64,000 nt of DNA from assembly GCA_947499545.1 (NCBI GenBank), contig CANMOZ010000016.1, positions 32,161 through 96,160 on the forward strand, in the 5' to 3' direction. This document shows, in pieces, positions 34,447 through 44,176 of the stretch. This DNA is from an uncultured Saccharospirillaceae bacterium (GTDB taxonomy: Bacteria; Pseudomonadota; Gammaproteobacteria; Pseudomonadales; Oceanobacteraceae). The stretch's first letter is position 1. Every line of letters begins with the position of its first letter. The position numbers and the translations under genes are program-made. Under the pieces are notes generated by a model. That model saw only the letters and a list, made by a program, of their open reading frames with translations, had not been told where the DNA came from and did not search any database.

Positions 34447-35817
34447 ATGACGTATCAAGCCACCAAAGTTTACCGCACCCAAATATTGAGCTTTCAACAA
34501 GATCCAGGGTATGTCCCTTTGGAGCAGGCGGTTGATTTTATTTCTGATGCACTGCTGGTATTGAGTAATGGCAAGGTAGAACAAGTAGGGCCATTCGAAG
34601 CTTTAAAGCCTCAAGTGGATGCCATGGGTGTCACGATTGATGCGACCTTCCAGGACAGTTTAATGCTTCCAGGATTTGTGGATACCCATATCCACTTTCC
34701 ACAGATCGAAATGATGGGAGCTTACGGTGAGCACTTGTTGTCTTGGCTCGAAAAATATGTTTTTCCTACCGAGCAAAAGTTTGCAGACCCCGAGTATGCA
34801 GCGCAAATGGCTGAGCTGTTTTTGGATACGTTGATAGCAAAAGGCACAACCACAGCATTGGTGTTTGGCAGTGTACACGCTTGTGCGACTGATGCACTCT
34901 TTGCCGGTGCTTATCAACGCAATATGCGTTTGATCACAGGTAAGGTCATGATGGACAGGCACGCTCCCCAGGCGCTGCTGGATACCCCAGAAACCAGTTA
35001 CCAGTCTTCGAAATCCCTGATTGAACGCTGGCATGGAAAAGGCCGCTTAGGCTACAGCGTTACGCCACGTTTTGCCCCCACCTCTACTCCGAAGCAGTTG
35101 CAGCAAGCCCGCCGGTTGCTACAGGAATACCCTGACGTTTTGTTGCAAACCCACTTAAGTGAAAACCTGCATGAGTTGGAATGGGTAAAATCATTATTTC
35201 CAGATTGCTCGGATTATCTTGGTGTCTATGAAGCTTTTGATTTGGCGACTGACCGAAGTGTGTTTGCACACGGTATTTATTTAAGTGATTCTGAAATTAA
35301 CAGAATTGGACAACATCGTTCTGCCATTTCATTTTGCCCCACATCCAACCTATTTTTGGGGAGCGGTTTGCTTAAATGGTCAAAATTGCGTTGCCCGAAT
35401 CATCCTATCTCATTGGGGTTGGGAACCGACGTCGGAGCAGGCACCTGCTTTAACCTTTTAACGACATTAAATGAAGCCTATAAAGTCACGATGCTTGGCC
35501 GCCTGGAGCGGCCAGAGCAGCAACCGCTGACGGCTTTTGAAGCCTTTTATTTGGCAACTTTAGGGGGGGCGAAAACACTCAAAATAGATCACTGCGTTGG
35601 CCGTATTGCGCCTGGTTATGAGGCAGATCTTGTGGCTTTGAACTGGACACCCAGCCCACTCCAGAAAATGCGTCAATCAAAAATACAACAGCCTTTTGGC
35701 TCCTTAGAAGCGCTTCAAGAAAAACTCTTTGCACTCATGATGATGGGTGATGACCGTAATGTGCAATGTACCTGGGTTGCTGGTGTTCCCTATGCTTGTG
35801 GGGGTAATGAGCCATAG
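34447..35817 (+). CDS. guaD: Guanine deaminase
   Basis: A zinc amidohydrolase converting guanine to xanthine in purine salvage or breakdown; 456 residues. Metal and active-site motifs: 'PGFVDTHIHFPQ' (H-x-H), 'TRKVFP'-like 'LEKYVFPTEQKF' typical of GuaD, 'LQTHLSEN', 'SVFAHGIYLS' and the final 'LGTDVGAGTCFNL' (Asp). The C-terminal '(G)..APGYEADLVALN' belongs to the beta-sandwich. No xanthine dehydrogenase genes are adjacent. A short hairpin (TCCAGCT/AGCTGGA) after the stop lacks a T-run. Confidence 0.93.
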   Translation: MTYQATKVYRTQILSFQQDPGYVPLEQAVDFISDALLVLSNGKVEQVGPFEALKPQVDAMGVTIDATFQDSLMLPGFVDTHIHFPQIEMMGAYGEHLLSWLEKYVFPTEQKFADPEYAAQMAELFLDTLIAKGTTTALVFGSVHACATDALFAGAYQRNMRLITGKVMMDRHAPQALLDTPETSYQSSKSLIERWHGKGRLGYSVTPRFAPTSTPKQLQQARRLLQEYPDVLLQTHLSENLHELEWVKSLFPDCSDYLGVYEAFDLATDRSVFAHGIYLSDSEINRIGQHRSAISFCPTSNLFLGSGLLKWSKLRCPNHPISLGLGTDVGAGTCFNLLTTLNEAYKVTMLGRLERPEQQPLTAFEAFYLATLGGAKTLKIDHCVGRIAPGYEADLVALNWTPSPLQKMRQSKIQQPFGSLEALQEKLFALMMMGDDRNVQCTWVAGVPYACGGNEP

Positions 35818-35886
35818 GCTTTTCCAGCTCTACCTACAGCTGGATTGACTAAGCTCTATTTTGAGGTTCAAAAAGGAGCGTCATCC

Positions 35887-36648
35887 ATGCGATTGTCAGC
35901 CAGTTTGTTAGGGGTTTGGTTGATGGCAGTAGCCGTTACGACCTTAGGCAGCACGAAATCACTTCCCACGTTTCAATTTCTGACAGAAGAGTGGCGCCCT
36001 TACAATTTTACAAAAGACAATGTCCCTCAAGGCATTGCGGTTGATATGTTGATCCGCATGTTAGATAAAGTGGGTTCTAAGCAAGGGCGCTTAGATATTA
36101 AAGTATACCCTTGGGCGAGAGCTTATGATTTAGCTTTACATACAGAAAACGCCATTCTTTTTACGACAACCAGGAATAAAGCACGTGAAGAATTATTCAA
36201 GTGGGTTGGCCCTATTTTTAAAAATACTTTGCATCTTTATGCCCTAAAAAAAAATAAAATTAAAATAAATGAAGCAACGGATTTGCATCGCTATAAGATC
36301 GCGACCTATATTGATGATGCAGCAGAGCACACGCTGATCAATCTGTATGGGTTTAATATCAATAATCTTAACCGAAGCGGGCAGCAAGTCGATGGCATTA
36401 AACGTGTGTATTATGGCCGAAATGACTTGTTCGCTGCGGGCCCTGATACCTTAAATAATTTATCTAAAGAAATAGGCGTTGATCGTGGTGAATTTGAATC
36501 AGTGTTCTTGCTCAGCAGTAATGATATGAGTTATGCATTTCATTCAGCGATACCCGATGAATATGTTCAAATCTTTCAAAAGGCGTTCGATGAATTGAAG
36601 TCGGAAGGGGTCTTGGATGAACTTTTCGAGAAATATCTTGAATTATGA
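35887..36648 (+). CDS. Orphan periplasmic solute-binding protein, SBP_bac_3-like (2 of 3)
   Basis: A 253-residue exported protein with the type-3 solute-binding fold and no ABC permease or ATPase nearby. The signal peptide ends near residue 21 (TLG-STK). Motifs: 'TEEWRPYNFTKDN', 'AVDMLIRMLDKVG', 'YPWARAYDLAL' and 'TRNKAREELFKWVGPI'. It shares E-x-x-P-Y-N-F and R-E-x-L-F-K-W-V-G-P with the copy at 47470-48228, so these two are close relatives. ATG 35887 has aaaggagc upstream; the TTG at 35845 is not needed. Ligand unknown. Confidence 0.75.
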   Translation: MRLSASLLGVWLMAVAVTTLGSTKSLPTFQFLTEEWRPYNFTKDNVPQGIAVDMLIRMLDKVGSKQGRLDIKVYPWARAYDLALHTENAILFTTTRNKAREELFKWVGPIFKNTLHLYALKKNKIKINEATDLHRYKIATYIDDAAEHTLINLYGFNINNLNRSGQQVDGIKRVYYGRNDLFAAGPDTLNNLSKEIGVDRGEFESVFLLSSNDMSYAFHSAIPDEYVQIFQKAFDELKSEGVLDELFEKYLEL

Positions 36649-36680
36649 TGATCGTGAAGGTTCGAGATGTTTTTTTGAAG

Positions 36681-36716
36681 TATTGGCTTTTTCTTCGATA
36701 AAAGAAAAAGCCAATA
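36681..36716. other. Long perfect hairpin between convergent genes
   Basis: A perfect 15-bp stem (TATTGGCTTTTTCTT / AAGAAAAAGCCAATA) with a 6-base loop lies between the solute-binding protein (ending 36648) and ychF (ending 36734 on the other strand). No T-run follows on either side; the symmetrical placement suggests a two-way transcript end. Confidence 0.6.
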
Positions 36717-36733
36717 GGTAGACAGTTACAGCG

Positions 36734-37825
36734 TTAAACGTTAAAACGAAAATGCATAACATCGCCGTCTTTTACGATGTAATCCTTTCCTTCTAAACGC
36801 CATTTGCCTGCATCTTTAGCACCGTTCTCACCGTTATATTCGATGAAATCATCGTAGCCAACAACCTCAGCACGGATGAATCCTTTTTCGAAGTCGGTGT
36901 GGATGACGCCTGCGGCTTGTGGGGCAGTCGCACCGATTTTAACGGTCCATGCGCGAACTTCTTTGACACCTGCGGTGAAATAAGTTTGTAAGCCCAAGAG
37001 TTCATAACCTGCGCGAATCACACGATCCAAGCCAGGCTCTTCCATGCCCATTGCTTCGAGAAACTCATCGCGTTCTTCATCTTCCAGCTCAGAGATTTCA
37101 GCCTCGATTTTATTGCAGATCACAACGATTTGAGCATTTTCTTCTGCGGCAATGGCTTTTACGGCTTCAAGGTGTGGATTATTGTCAAACCCTTCTTCGT
37201 GTACGTTGGCAATGTACAAAGTGGGTTTGGTCGTAATCATATGGAAACGCTTGAGGCGCAACAATTGATCATCGTTGGCTTTGAGTGCTCTGGCAGGTAA
37301 GCCCTCGCCTAAATGTTCAACCAGTATTTCGAGCACCGCTTTATCAGCGACGGCTTCTTTATCACCGCCTTTGGCGACTCGTTGAATGCGCTGCAGCTGT
37401 TTTTCAGCTGATTCAAGGTCGGCCAAAATCAGTTCTGTATTAATGATTTCAATATCAGAAGCGGGATCAACTTTGTTGGCTACGTGAATGACGTTGTCAT
37501 CTTCAAAGCAACGTACAACGTGAGCGATGGCATCGGTCTCACGGATGTTAGCCAAAAACTGGTTGCCTAATCCTTCGCCTTTAGAAGCGCCGGCTACTAA
37601 ACCTGCGATGTCCACGAATTCCATTGTGGTAGGAATGACGCGTTCAGGATTGACGATGGCTGCCAGCTTGTCGAGTCGTGGGTCAGGCATAGGAACAATA
37701 CCTGAGTTCGGCTCGATGGTACAAAACGGGAAGTTTTCTGCACCGATACCAGCTTTGGTCAGCGCGTTAAAGAGAGTCGACTTTCCCACATTTGGAAGGC
37801 CTACGATGCCACATTTAAAACCCAT
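36734..37825 (-). CDS. ychF: Redox-regulated ribosome-associated ATPase YchF
   Basis: An Obg-family P-loop protein that hydrolyses ATP and binds ribosomes; 363 residues, normal length. G1 is '[15 protein letters not shown]' and G3 'DIAGLV'. The G4 position reads 'CNKIEAE' (N-x-x-E-like), which explains the ATP rather than GTP preference. The C-terminal TGS domain covers about 278-362 ('[19 protein letters not shown]', '[15 protein letters not shown]'). It follows pth and rplY in the conserved rplY-pth-ychF order. Confidence 0.96.
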   Translation of the reverse strand: MGFKCGIVGLPNVGKSTLFNALTKAGIGAENFPFCTIEPNSGIVPMPDPRLDKLAAIVNPERVIPTTMEFVDIAGLVAGASKGEGLGNQFLANIRETDAIAHVVRCFEDDNVIHVANKVDPASDIEIINTELILADLESAEKQLQRIQRVAKGGDKEAVADKAVLEILVEHLGEGLPARALKANDDQLLRLKRFHMITTKPTLYIANVHEEGFDNNPHLEAVKAIAAEENAQIVVICNKIEAEISELEDEERDEFLEAMGMEEPGLDRVIRAGYELLGLQTYFTAGVKEVRAWTVKIGATAPQAAGVIHTDFEKGFIRAEVVGYDDFIEYNGENGAKDAGKWRLEGKDYIVKDGDVMHFRFNV

Positions 37826-37894
37826 ATTGGATGATTCCTACTGTTTAGACTCTGTCTTATCCGAACGGATGATGAATGCCGATCAGAAAATCGA

Positions 37895-38482
37895 TTACGC
37901 TTTGACGCTGTGTAATCGATTCATGGCCGTTGCCCAGTCTCCTGCAATCGCATTGGGGAGTTCAGAAACGGCAGCATCTATGGCTTGTTCGATTTGTTGA
38001 GCCTGTGCTTTGGGTGCTTTACCCAGCACATAATTGGTTACCAAGTGTTTATCGCCAGGATGACCAATACCAATGCGTAAGCGATAAAAACCGTTTTGGT
38101 TTCCAAGAGCACGGATGATGTCTTTTAAGCCATTTTGGCCACCATGCCCACCGCCTTGCTTGAATTTAGCAACGCCAGGAGGCAAATCCAATTCATCATG
38201 TATCACAAGGATGTTCTGGGGAGGTATTTTGTAGAACTGTGCGAGTGCACCCACCGCTTGACCGCTGCGGTTCATATAGGTGGTTGGGTATAAACACCAA
38301 ACGTCCTGTTGACCAATGCGTCCTTTACCCGCCAACCCAAAAAATTTCTTTTCAGGTTTTAGGGTAATGCCAGAAGCCCTGGCAAGGGCTTCTAAGCATT
38401 GAACGCCGGCATTGTGACGAGTCTGTTCGTACTCGGGCCCTGGATTACCAAGGCCAACAATAAGTTGTATTGTATCTTTCAC
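37895..38482 (-). CDS. pth: Peptidyl-tRNA hydrolase
   Basis: Releases stalled peptides from peptidyl-tRNA so the tRNA can be reused; 195 residues. The start '[20 protein letters not shown]' contains the catalytic His and Asn. '[12 protein letters not shown]' and '[20 protein letters not shown]' are the substrate-binding motifs, including the Asp that pairs with the catalytic His. 'GIGHPGDK' follows. It lies between rplY and ychF, all on the minus strand. Confidence 0.97.
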   Translation of the reverse strand: MKDTIQLIVGLGNPGPEYEQTRHNAGVQCLEALARASGITLKPEKKFFGLAGKGRIGQQDVWCLYPTTYMNRSGQAVGALAQFYKIPPQNILVIHDELDLPPGVAKFKQGGGHGGQNGLKDIIRALGNQNGFYRLRIGIGHPGDKHLVTNYVLGKAPKAQAQQIEQAIDAAVSELPNAIAGDWATAMNRLHSVKA

Positions 38483-38512
38483 AATGAAAGCGCCTAATGT
38501 TGAGCGTTATGC

Positions 38513-39139
38513 TTAGGCTTCGCCTTCTGACTCGCCTTCTTCCTCAGTATCGCCACCTTTCGGTGCTTCTACTGCAACAACTGGGGTTTCAAGGTCGCCG
38601 CCCTGAACCGCAACTTGCAATTGAACGCCTGCTGGTAGTTTCAGTTCGCTAAGGTGCAGAATGTCGCCAGCGTTCATGCTTTCAATGTCAACTTCGATAA
38701 ACTCAGGCAAGTTGCTCGCAGTACAAACGACGTCAACTTCAGTCATGTTGTGGTGAACTTTACCGCCTTGTTGCTTAACGCCAACGCAGCTTTCTTCGTT
38801 GATAAAGTGCAAAGGTACGTGCGCTTTAATCTTGGTATCAGCAGAAACGCGTTGGAAATCAGCGTGCATGATGAAAGGCTTTGAAGGGTGACGTTGAAGA
38901 TCTTTCAAGATCACTTGCTGGCTGCTGCCGCTCACATTCAAAGTAACAACGTGAGAGTAGAAAGCTTCGTTCTCTAGCGCTTTCACTAGATCTTTGTGAG
39001 GAAGAGAGATGTTGGCAGGTGCTTCTTTACCACCGTAAATGATAGCAGGTACCAAACCTTCTTCACGACGCAGGCGGCGGCTCGCACCTTTGCCCTGGTC
39101 ATTACGCACTTCAGCGTTCAGAGTATACAAATCAGACAT
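38513..39139 (-). CDS. rplY: 50S ribosomal protein L25, long (CTC) form
   Basis: Binds 5S rRNA in the large subunit. At 208 residues it is the two-domain CTC form, with an L25 domain (about 1-95) and a C-terminal beta domain (95-190). 'GASRRLRREEGLVPAIIYGG' and 'DFQRV' are family landmarks. The last 20 residues are an acidic Glu/Gly tail. A gagg ribosome site precedes the ATG, and the prs terminator lies upstream, so rplY should have its own promoter. pth follows after 30 bases. Confidence 0.96.
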   Translation of the reverse strand: MSDLYTLNAEVRNDQGKGASRRLRREEGLVPAIIYGGKEAPANISLPHKDLVKALENEAFYSHVVTLNVSGSSQQVILKDLQRHPSKPFIMHADFQRVSADTKIKAHVPLHFINEESCVGVKQQGGKVHHNMTEVDVVCTASNLPEFIEVDIESMNAGDILHLSELKLPAGVQLQVAVQGGDLETPVVAVEAPKGGDTEEEGESEGEA

Positions 39140-39195
39140 GATAAAACCTCATGATAACAAATAAACTTTGAACACCCGCGACCAAGTGCCCAAAG

Positions 39196-39226
39196 ACGAA
39201 AAAGACCGGTCTCAACGAGAGCGGCC
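39196..39226 (-). terminator. Rho-independent terminator of prs
   Basis: On the minus strand GGCCGCTCTC-GTT-GAGACCGGTC forms a 10-position stem (one G-T, one mismatch), then TTTTT. It lies between prs and rplY, separating the two units. Confidence 0.8.
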
Positions 39227-39267
39227 TTTCACCTCTTGCTCAGCAAGCCAAGCAAGTAAAAAAAGGT

Positions 39268-40209
39268 CTAACGAAACATCGCGCTAATGGATTCTTCGTT
39301 ATTGACGCGGCGAATCGCTTCAGCCAGCAAACCCGATATGGTTAATACGCGTATGCGATCACAAGCTTTGGCTTCGGTGCTGAGGGGAACGGTATCGGTA
39401 ACAACGATCTCGTCCAGAACCGAAGAGCGGATATTATCCACCGCGGGCCCGGATAGTACAGGATGTGTACAGTAGGCGACAACCTTTTTTGCACCAAATT
39501 CTTTCAAGGCTTGAGCGGCTTTGCACAGGGTGCCGGCGGTATCGACCATATCGTCCACAATCAGACAGGTGCGGTCTTTCACATCTCCAATGATGTTCAT
39601 TACCTGAGCTTCGTTAGCCTTAGGGCGACGTTTGTCAATGATTGCTAACTCAGCGTTCATTTGCTTGGCAATTGCGCGCGCTCTCACCACGCCACCGACG
39701 TCAGGTGATACCACGACTAAGTCTTTAAATTTTTTGCGTTCAATATCATCTAGCAACACCGGGGAACCATACACGTTATCAACAGTGATGGAGAAAAAGC
39801 CCTGAATCTGGTCTGCGTGCAGGTCCATTGTGAGGACGCGGTCAATGCCGACGCTGGTGATCATGTCTGCGATGACCTTCGCACTGATGGGCACGCGAGC
39901 TGAACGGACTCGTCGATCTTGTCTAGCGTAACCAAAGTAGGGAATAACGGCGGTGATTCGGGTGGCGGAAGCTCTTCTTAAAGCATCTGCGAGGAGGAGG
40001 AGTTCTAGGAGGTTGTCGTTGGTGGGAGAGCAAGTGGGCTGGATGATGAAGACGTCTTTACCGCGTACATTTTCTTCAATTTCAACGGTAATTTCCCCAT
40101 CGCTGAACTTGCTGACTGTGGCATCCCCCAGCGGTATGTCCAGTCGGTCGATAATCTTGTTGGCGAGTTCCGGGTTCGCATTTCCGGAGAAGACCATGAG
40201 TTTCGACAC
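39268..40209 (-). CDS. prs: Ribose-phosphate pyrophosphokinase
   Basis: Makes PRPP from ribose 5-phosphate and ATP for nucleotide, His and Trp synthesis; 313 residues. Motifs: '[20 protein letters not shown]', '[11 protein letters not shown]' (ATP-binding), '[11 protein letters not shown]' (metal) and '[14 protein letters not shown]' (PRPP loop). The start is GTG 40209 with AGAGGA 7 bases upstream, giving the usual '[15 protein letters not shown]' N terminus. The frame reads on through the tRNA-Gln gene to 40326, which is not coding. Confidence 0.96.
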   Translation of the reverse strand: MSKLMVFSGNANPELANKIIDRLDIPLGDATVSKFSDGEITVEIEENVRGKDVFIIQPTCSPTNDNLLELLLLADALRRASATRITAVIPYFGYARQDRRVRSARVPISAKVIADMITSVGIDRVLTMDLHADQIQGFFSITVDNVYGSPVLLDDIERKKFKDLVVVSPDVGGVVRARAIAKQMNAELAIIDKRRPKANEAQVMNIIGDVKDRTCLIVDDMVDTAGTLCKAAQALKEFGAKKVVAYCTHPVLSGPAVDNIRSSVLDEIVVTDTVPLSTEAKACDRIRVLTISGLLAEAIRRVNNEESISAMFR

Positions 40210-40265
40210 GCGAAAATCCTCTTGTGGAAAAGGTGCAAGCTTTGTAGGCAGATTGTAGAAGAAAT

Positions 40266-40340
40266 TGGCAGGGGTGGCTGGATTCGAACCAACGCATGAC
40301 GGGATCAAAACCCGTTGCCTTACCACTTGGCGACACCCCT
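40266..40340 (-). tRNA. tRNA-Gln (anticodon UUG)
   Basis: 75 bases on the minus strand including an encoded CCA end. The acceptor stem AGGGGTG pairs with CACCCCT, the D-arm is GCC-AAGTGGTAA-GGC, the anticodon arm ACGGG-TTTTGAT-CCCGT gives anticodon TTG, and the T-arm contains GGTTCGAATCC. The 5' end lies one base after the ispE stop codon, so it must be cut from an ispE-tRNA-prs type transcript. Confidence 0.97.
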
Positions 40341-40341
40341 G

Positions 40342-41262
40342 TTACTTGGGACTGACTGACAACGCTTTGTGAACAGGTGAAATATTAACACCTTTCGCCA
40401 AAAAAACGCGAATATCAGTTGGTAGATCGTTCAGAGCAGCTTCTGCTTCTATCTGAGTTGAAAACTCACAGAAAACGCAGGAACCTGTGCCAGTCATCCT
40501 GGCTTGGCCGAACTTATCCAGCAAGACTAAGGCTTCATCAATTTCTTTATAAAGCGATCTTGCAACCCCTTCACAGTCGTTATTGAACGTACTGTAAAAG
40601 TTAGGTTTTCGGCTCTTGCCCCGAAGAGCGGTGCCTATTTTGCATCGAGGGGTATTTCGTGTCAACCCCTTGTTATTAAAAATTTTTTTGGTTTCCACCT
40701 GGCAGGAAGGGACAATCACAAGGAACCAATTTTCGGGAAGATTGGGCAGTGGGCTCAGTTGCTCTCCGATGCCCTCAGCCCAAGCACTTTGTCCTTTAAC
40801 GAAAACTGGAACATCAGCACCTAAAGATAGGCCTATATCCGTCAAGGCATCAAGGCTCAATTGCAGATCCCACAAGTGATTCAGCGCCAGTAATGTGGTT
40901 GCAGCATTGGAACTGCCTCCTCCTAATCCGCCTCCCATGGGCAGCACTTTGTCGATGCTGATCGAAATGTTTGGGGCGGAGTAACCTTGTCGTTGTTTGA
41001 GTTCTAGATGTGGCTGAAGCGCATCCGCCGCTCGAATAATCAGGTTTTGCTTTTCGGGCACGTTAGCGATAGGCGTTTTCAAGCGAACATGTGGGGCTGA
41101 AGAAGTTGGTAGCACTTCGAAGTGCATAAAATCGCCGTATTCCAAAAGCTGGAAGGCACTTTGTAATTCATGGTAACCATCAGCACGTTGCCCCAAAATA
41201 TGCAAAAAAAGATTTAACTTTGCAGGCGACAGTAACGTCAAAGTGTCATTAATTCTGTTCAT
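40342..41262 (-). CDS. ispE: 4-diphosphocytidyl-2-C-methyl-D-erythritol kinase
   Basis: A GHMP kinase of the non-mevalonate isoprenoid pathway; 306 residues. The opening 'LLSPAKLNLFLHILGQRADG' holds the catalytic Lys, and 'LPMGGGLGGGSSNAATTL' is the ATP-binding glycine loop. 'SLGADVPVFVKGQSAWAEGI' carries the catalytic Asp, and 'ARMTGTGSCVF' is motif 3. Residues about 205-225 hold an insert rich in Lys/Arg. It sits between lolB and tRNA-Gln/prs as in Pseudomonas. The ribosome site is weak. Confidence 0.95.
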   Translation of the reverse strand: MNRINDTLTLLSPAKLNLFLHILGQRADGYHELQSAFQLLEYGDFMHFEVLPTSSAPHVRLKTPIANVPEKQNLIIRAADALQPHLELKQRQGYSAPNISISIDKVLPMGGGLGGGSSNAATTLLALNHLWDLQLSLDALTDIGLSLGADVPVFVKGQSAWAEGIGEQLSPLPNLPENWFLVIVPSCQVETKKIFNNKGLTRNTPRCKIGTALRGKSRKPNFYSTFNNDCEGVARSLYKEIDEALVLLDKFGQARMTGTGSCVFCEFSTQIEAEAALNDLPTDIRVFLAKGVNISPVHKALSVSPK

Positions 41263-41281
41263 ATCAACTGTAAGACTGTGG

Positions 41282-41311
41282 GCGAAGGCATTAGGTGGTT
41301 AATGCCTTCGC
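41282..41311. other. Perfect 12-bp hairpin between lolB and ispE
   Basis: GCGAAGGCATTA / TAATGCCTTCGC with a 6-base loop. No T-run follows on the minus strand, so it is unlikely to be a full terminator. It could set relative mRNA levels by pausing or by protecting a processed end. Confidence 0.5.
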
Positions 41312-41363
41312 ATTTCAATGAGCAACCTTTGGAAAGATGTATCTTTGGGGCTAATTAGCAGAG

Positions 41364-41969
41364 CTAATGATCTTCCAGGGTCCACTCCTTAATAATGAGA
41401 ATAAAGCGCCAATCCGGGCGCCGTATGACGATCTTGTGAGGCAAATGATACCCTTTAACTTGAGCATAATGCGATAGATCCACTTGCCAATTGGCTTGCG
41501 AAAATCCCGTCACGCCACCTTGCTCATCTTGTTGCCATTGTGATGCATGGTTAGGATCAGGGAGTCCTTTCACCCAGTAACGCAAATGTTGAACAGGGAA
41601 GTCCCACCCAAGGTGCGTGAGCAGCAGTTGCCGTGCACTGGTGTCGGTAAATTGGCCTTGAGGGGTTGTTAACGTGACTTGCTGTTCTGACCCCTCGATT
41701 TCTGTACTGCCACGACCTAATGGGCCAGCGACCCATAAATGGTATCGGTCAGGTGTTTCTTCCCAAGTCAGCAAGCCAGAACCACCGCCGGATGGTGTTC
41801 TGGCGCCGAGTTTTCCCTGAATGGACCAAGTGTTTAGTGCATAGAGAGGCTGTAATTCATTCGGTTTGGGTTGTAAGAACGAGCAGGCCTGTAGCAATAA
41901 GCTCGACAGCAATAGCGCTAATCGAGGAAATGTCAGCGCTTTAAAAGGTGGCCGGGTGTAACATTGCAT
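41364..41969 (-). CDS. lolB: Outer-membrane lipoprotein receptor LolB
   Basis: Receives lipoproteins from LolA and inserts them in the outer membrane; itself a lipoprotein (201 residues, lipobox LLLQ-AC). The body matches LolB: 'NTWSIQGKLGARTPSGGGSG' , 'YHLWVAGPLGRGSTEIEG', 'GWDFPVQHLRYWVKGLP' and the final 'LPHKIVIRRPDWRFILIIKE'. The ATG at 41969 has aaggg upstream. The ATG at 42008 lies inside the terminator of the preceding gene, which supports the shorter form. Confidence 0.93.
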   Translation of the reverse strand: MQCYTRPPFKALTFPRLALLLSSLLLQACSFLQPKPNELQPLYALNTWSIQGKLGARTPSGGGSGLLTWEETPDRYHLWVAGPLGRGSTEIEGSEQQVTLTTPQGQFTDTSARQLLLTHLGWDFPVQHLRYWVKGLPDPNHASQWQQDEQGGVTGFSQANWQVDLSHYAQVKGYHLPHKIVIRRPDWRFILIIKEWTLEDH

Positions 41970-42003
41970 GGCAGCCCTTCGGGTCATGGTATCATCCATA
42001 TCA

Positions 42004-42036
42004 AACAAAAAAGCCTTATCGCTAAGGATAAGGCTT
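42004..42036 (-). terminator. Rho-independent terminator of the TPR lipoprotein gene
   Basis: On the minus strand AAGCCTTATC-CTTAGC-GATAAGGCTT forms a perfect 10-bp stem followed by TTTT. It separates the TPR gene from lolB. Confidence 0.9.
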
Positions 42037-42057
42037 CTAAGGTCATTAATCTAAAGC

Positions 42058-43887
42058 TTAGTCAGGCAGTTTATCTGATCCGAGTAGGCGTAAAAAAGTG
42101 TCTCGTAAAATCGGGCTTTGAGGGTTCATCTCGAGCCCTTCTGACCACACGGTTTTTGCTTTATCCTGATCACCCATCATCCAAAGCACTTCTCCTAAAT
42201 GCGCGGCGACCTCGTGGTCTGGGAAGGATTCGTAGGCCTCTTTGAGCAAAGTAACGGCTTTAGGTAAGTTGCCCAATCGATAATAGACCCACCCGAGACT
42301 GTCTATGATGGCGGGGTCTTTAGGGTCAAGGTCGCGTGCACGTTGAATCAGTTGTAGCGCTTCCTGGCTGCGTTCTGTTCGGTCTGCAAGGGTGTACCCC
42401 AGCGCGTTGAGCGCAGCGGCATTCTTAGGGTTGCGTTCAATGATGACCCTTAAATCCGTTTCGAGAACGTCAAGGCGGTCGATCTTTTCGGCCAACATCG
42501 CTCGAGTGTATCGAAGGTCTATATGCTCGGGCGATTGCTTAAGTGCGTCTCCCAACAAATTAAAAGCCTCGGTTTTTTGACCGCTGCGGCTTAGGACGTC
42601 GGCTTCGATGATATACAACGTGGGAGCGTGCTTGGGATGCTGGCTGCGCATATGAGACAAATGCAGTCGCGCTTGTGGGACTTTTCCCTGGCTTTCCAGA
42701 ATTTGAGCAATGAGGTTTTGAGCCGGTAGAAACTCTTTACCGTCCATCACTAAAAACAAAAAGTGAAGTGCCTCATTTTTCTTGCCTTCTTCGTTAAGCA
42801 ATTGCCCCATGTAGTAATTGGCTTCATCAAGGCGCTGGTTCATGTCAATGAGGGCTTGAAAAGCTTCTTTTGCACCTGCGTAGTGTTTGCGTTCCATGTA
42901 GAGGAGGCCAAGCGACAGGCGGAAGCTGCTGTCTCTGGGGTGTAATTCTGCAAGGCGTTTGAAGACCTTCTCGGCTTGGTCGTACTTTTTGGTTTTAATC
43001 AATAACCGCGCATAAAGCACATTCAAAGCTTTGTTGTCTTGAAAGCGTTGTTTAAGCGTTTTCTTAAGAAAAGCGATGGCTTCTTCGGGGGATTGCAATG
43101 CCAGAAGGCGCGCTTTAAATAAATGACTTGGGTAGTGTTCCGGCTCAATTTTGAGCAAGCGGTCGATTTGGGCTAGAGCTTCATCGGGTTTGTTCGCACG
43201 TTGCAGCAAATGCGCTAACACAAACATCAGCTCAGGTTGAGTGGGGTGTTCGCTTTGAATCTTGATGAGGGATTGCTGTAATTCCGTTTGCTGGTCAGCA
43301 TTAAGGGCCTGTAAATCACCCAAAACAAAATCCATTCGAATGTCGGGGTCAAGCTCTAGCATGCGGTCCATCGCGGTTTCAAATTTTGGCCAGTCTTGCA
43401 AGTGGTAGCCAATTTCCGCATCGGAGTGGTAAACATAGGGGTTTTCTGGGTCTAGGCGCTTCCATAGGTCGACTGACTTGAGGGCATTTTCATAGTCTTG
43501 TCGATAGAGCGCAATACGGGTGGCGCGAGCGGCTATGCTTGGATCCTGAGTCACTTCCGCTTGGGCGGCGTATTTTTCTTGAGCAACGTCGTAGACCTGG
43601 CGCTTGCCCGCGATTTCAGCCACCAATAAATCGTAAAGGGTATCACGGCTGATTTTGGTGGCATCTGTTGTTTCGTCAGGCTTGGAAGAGGCTTGATCGG
43701 GTTGAGGCGTGGTGGCTCCATCGTTCTCAGCCAGCTGTTGAGTATTGGTTGTCGATGTGGCGTGTGGCGCAGCACTTTGTTGAGAGGGGGCGCTGCCTTG
43801 GGTGCTGGCATTGAGCGTGGTGCAGCCGCTGAGGCTGATTAGGCTAACCAGTAAAGGTAAGCTCCAGACACTTTTGTGTTTGGCCAT
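42058..43887 (-). CDS. TPR-repeat lipoprotein upstream of lolB
   Basis: A 609-residue lipoprotein (lipobox SLSG-CTTL) followed by a Ser/Thr/Gln/Pro-rich linker (about 25-75). A long array of tetratricopeptide repeats fills the rest (for example 'EALAQIDRLLKIEPEHYPSH', 'AAALNALGYTLADRTERSQE', 'AIIDSLGWVYYRLGNLPKAV'). It is the counterpart of the PA4667-type protein found between hemA and lolB in Pseudomonas. Probably an envelope assembly scaffold; no enzyme motif. ATG 43887 directly precedes the signal sequence; earlier in-frame ATGs at 43935 and 43911 are possible. Confidence 0.85.
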   Translation of the reverse strand: MAKHKSVWSLPLLVSLISLSGCTTLNASTQGSAPSQQSAAPHATSTTNTQQLAENDGATTPQPDQASSKPDETTDATKISRDTLYDLLVAEIAGKRQVYDVAQEKYAAQAEVTQDPSIAARATRIALYRQDYENALKSVDLWKRLDPENPYVYHSDAEIGYHLQDWPKFETAMDRMLELDPDIRMDFVLGDLQALNADQQTELQQSLIKIQSEHPTQPELMFVLAHLLQRANKPDEALAQIDRLLKIEPEHYPSHLFKARLLALQSPEEAIAFLKKTLKQRFQDNKALNVLYARLLIKTKKYDQAEKVFKRLAELHPRDSSFRLSLGLLYMERKHYAGAKEAFQALIDMNQRLDEANYYMGQLLNEEGKKNEALHFLFLVMDGKEFLPAQNLIAQILESQGKVPQARLHLSHMRSQHPKHAPTLYIIEADVLSRSGQKTEAFNLLGDALKQSPEHIDLRYTRAMLAEKIDRLDVLETDLRVIIERNPKNAAALNALGYTLADRTERSQEALQLIQRARDLDPKDPAIIDSLGWVYYRLGNLPKAVTLLKEAYESFPDHEVAAHLGEVLWMMGDQDKAKTVWSEGLEMNPQSPILRDTFLRLLGSDKLPD

Positions 43888-44176
43888 ATGTGACTGACCG
43901 TTTGCTAACATAAGGTGAATCGTCGATATCAACATAAAACCTAGCTTAAGTTTAAGGCTACTCGTCTTTTCTCAATGCGTCTAATGTTACATTGTTATTC
44001 AGGGGCATCACATTAGGGGTAAGTTTGCACAAAAGGTTCCGAAGCCCTTTACCTTTTGCTTCACAAGCACACGCAATCGTTAGCTGCTTTTGATCTTATC
44101 TCTCTCTCGCTATTTCACATTGAAAATATTTTCAGCTAGCTTCGTAAAAGGAGGCGAAGAAATAGGCATTTAACGA

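Noticed and set aside
34660-35034. 124-codon minus-strand ORF inside guaD
   Set aside because: It covers the metal-binding part of guaD in antisense; no ribosome site or family likeness.
40210-40326. N-terminal extension of prs reading through tRNA-Gln
   Set aside because: The extra residues are translated tRNA sequence; the GTG at 40209 has a ribosome site and gives the family length.
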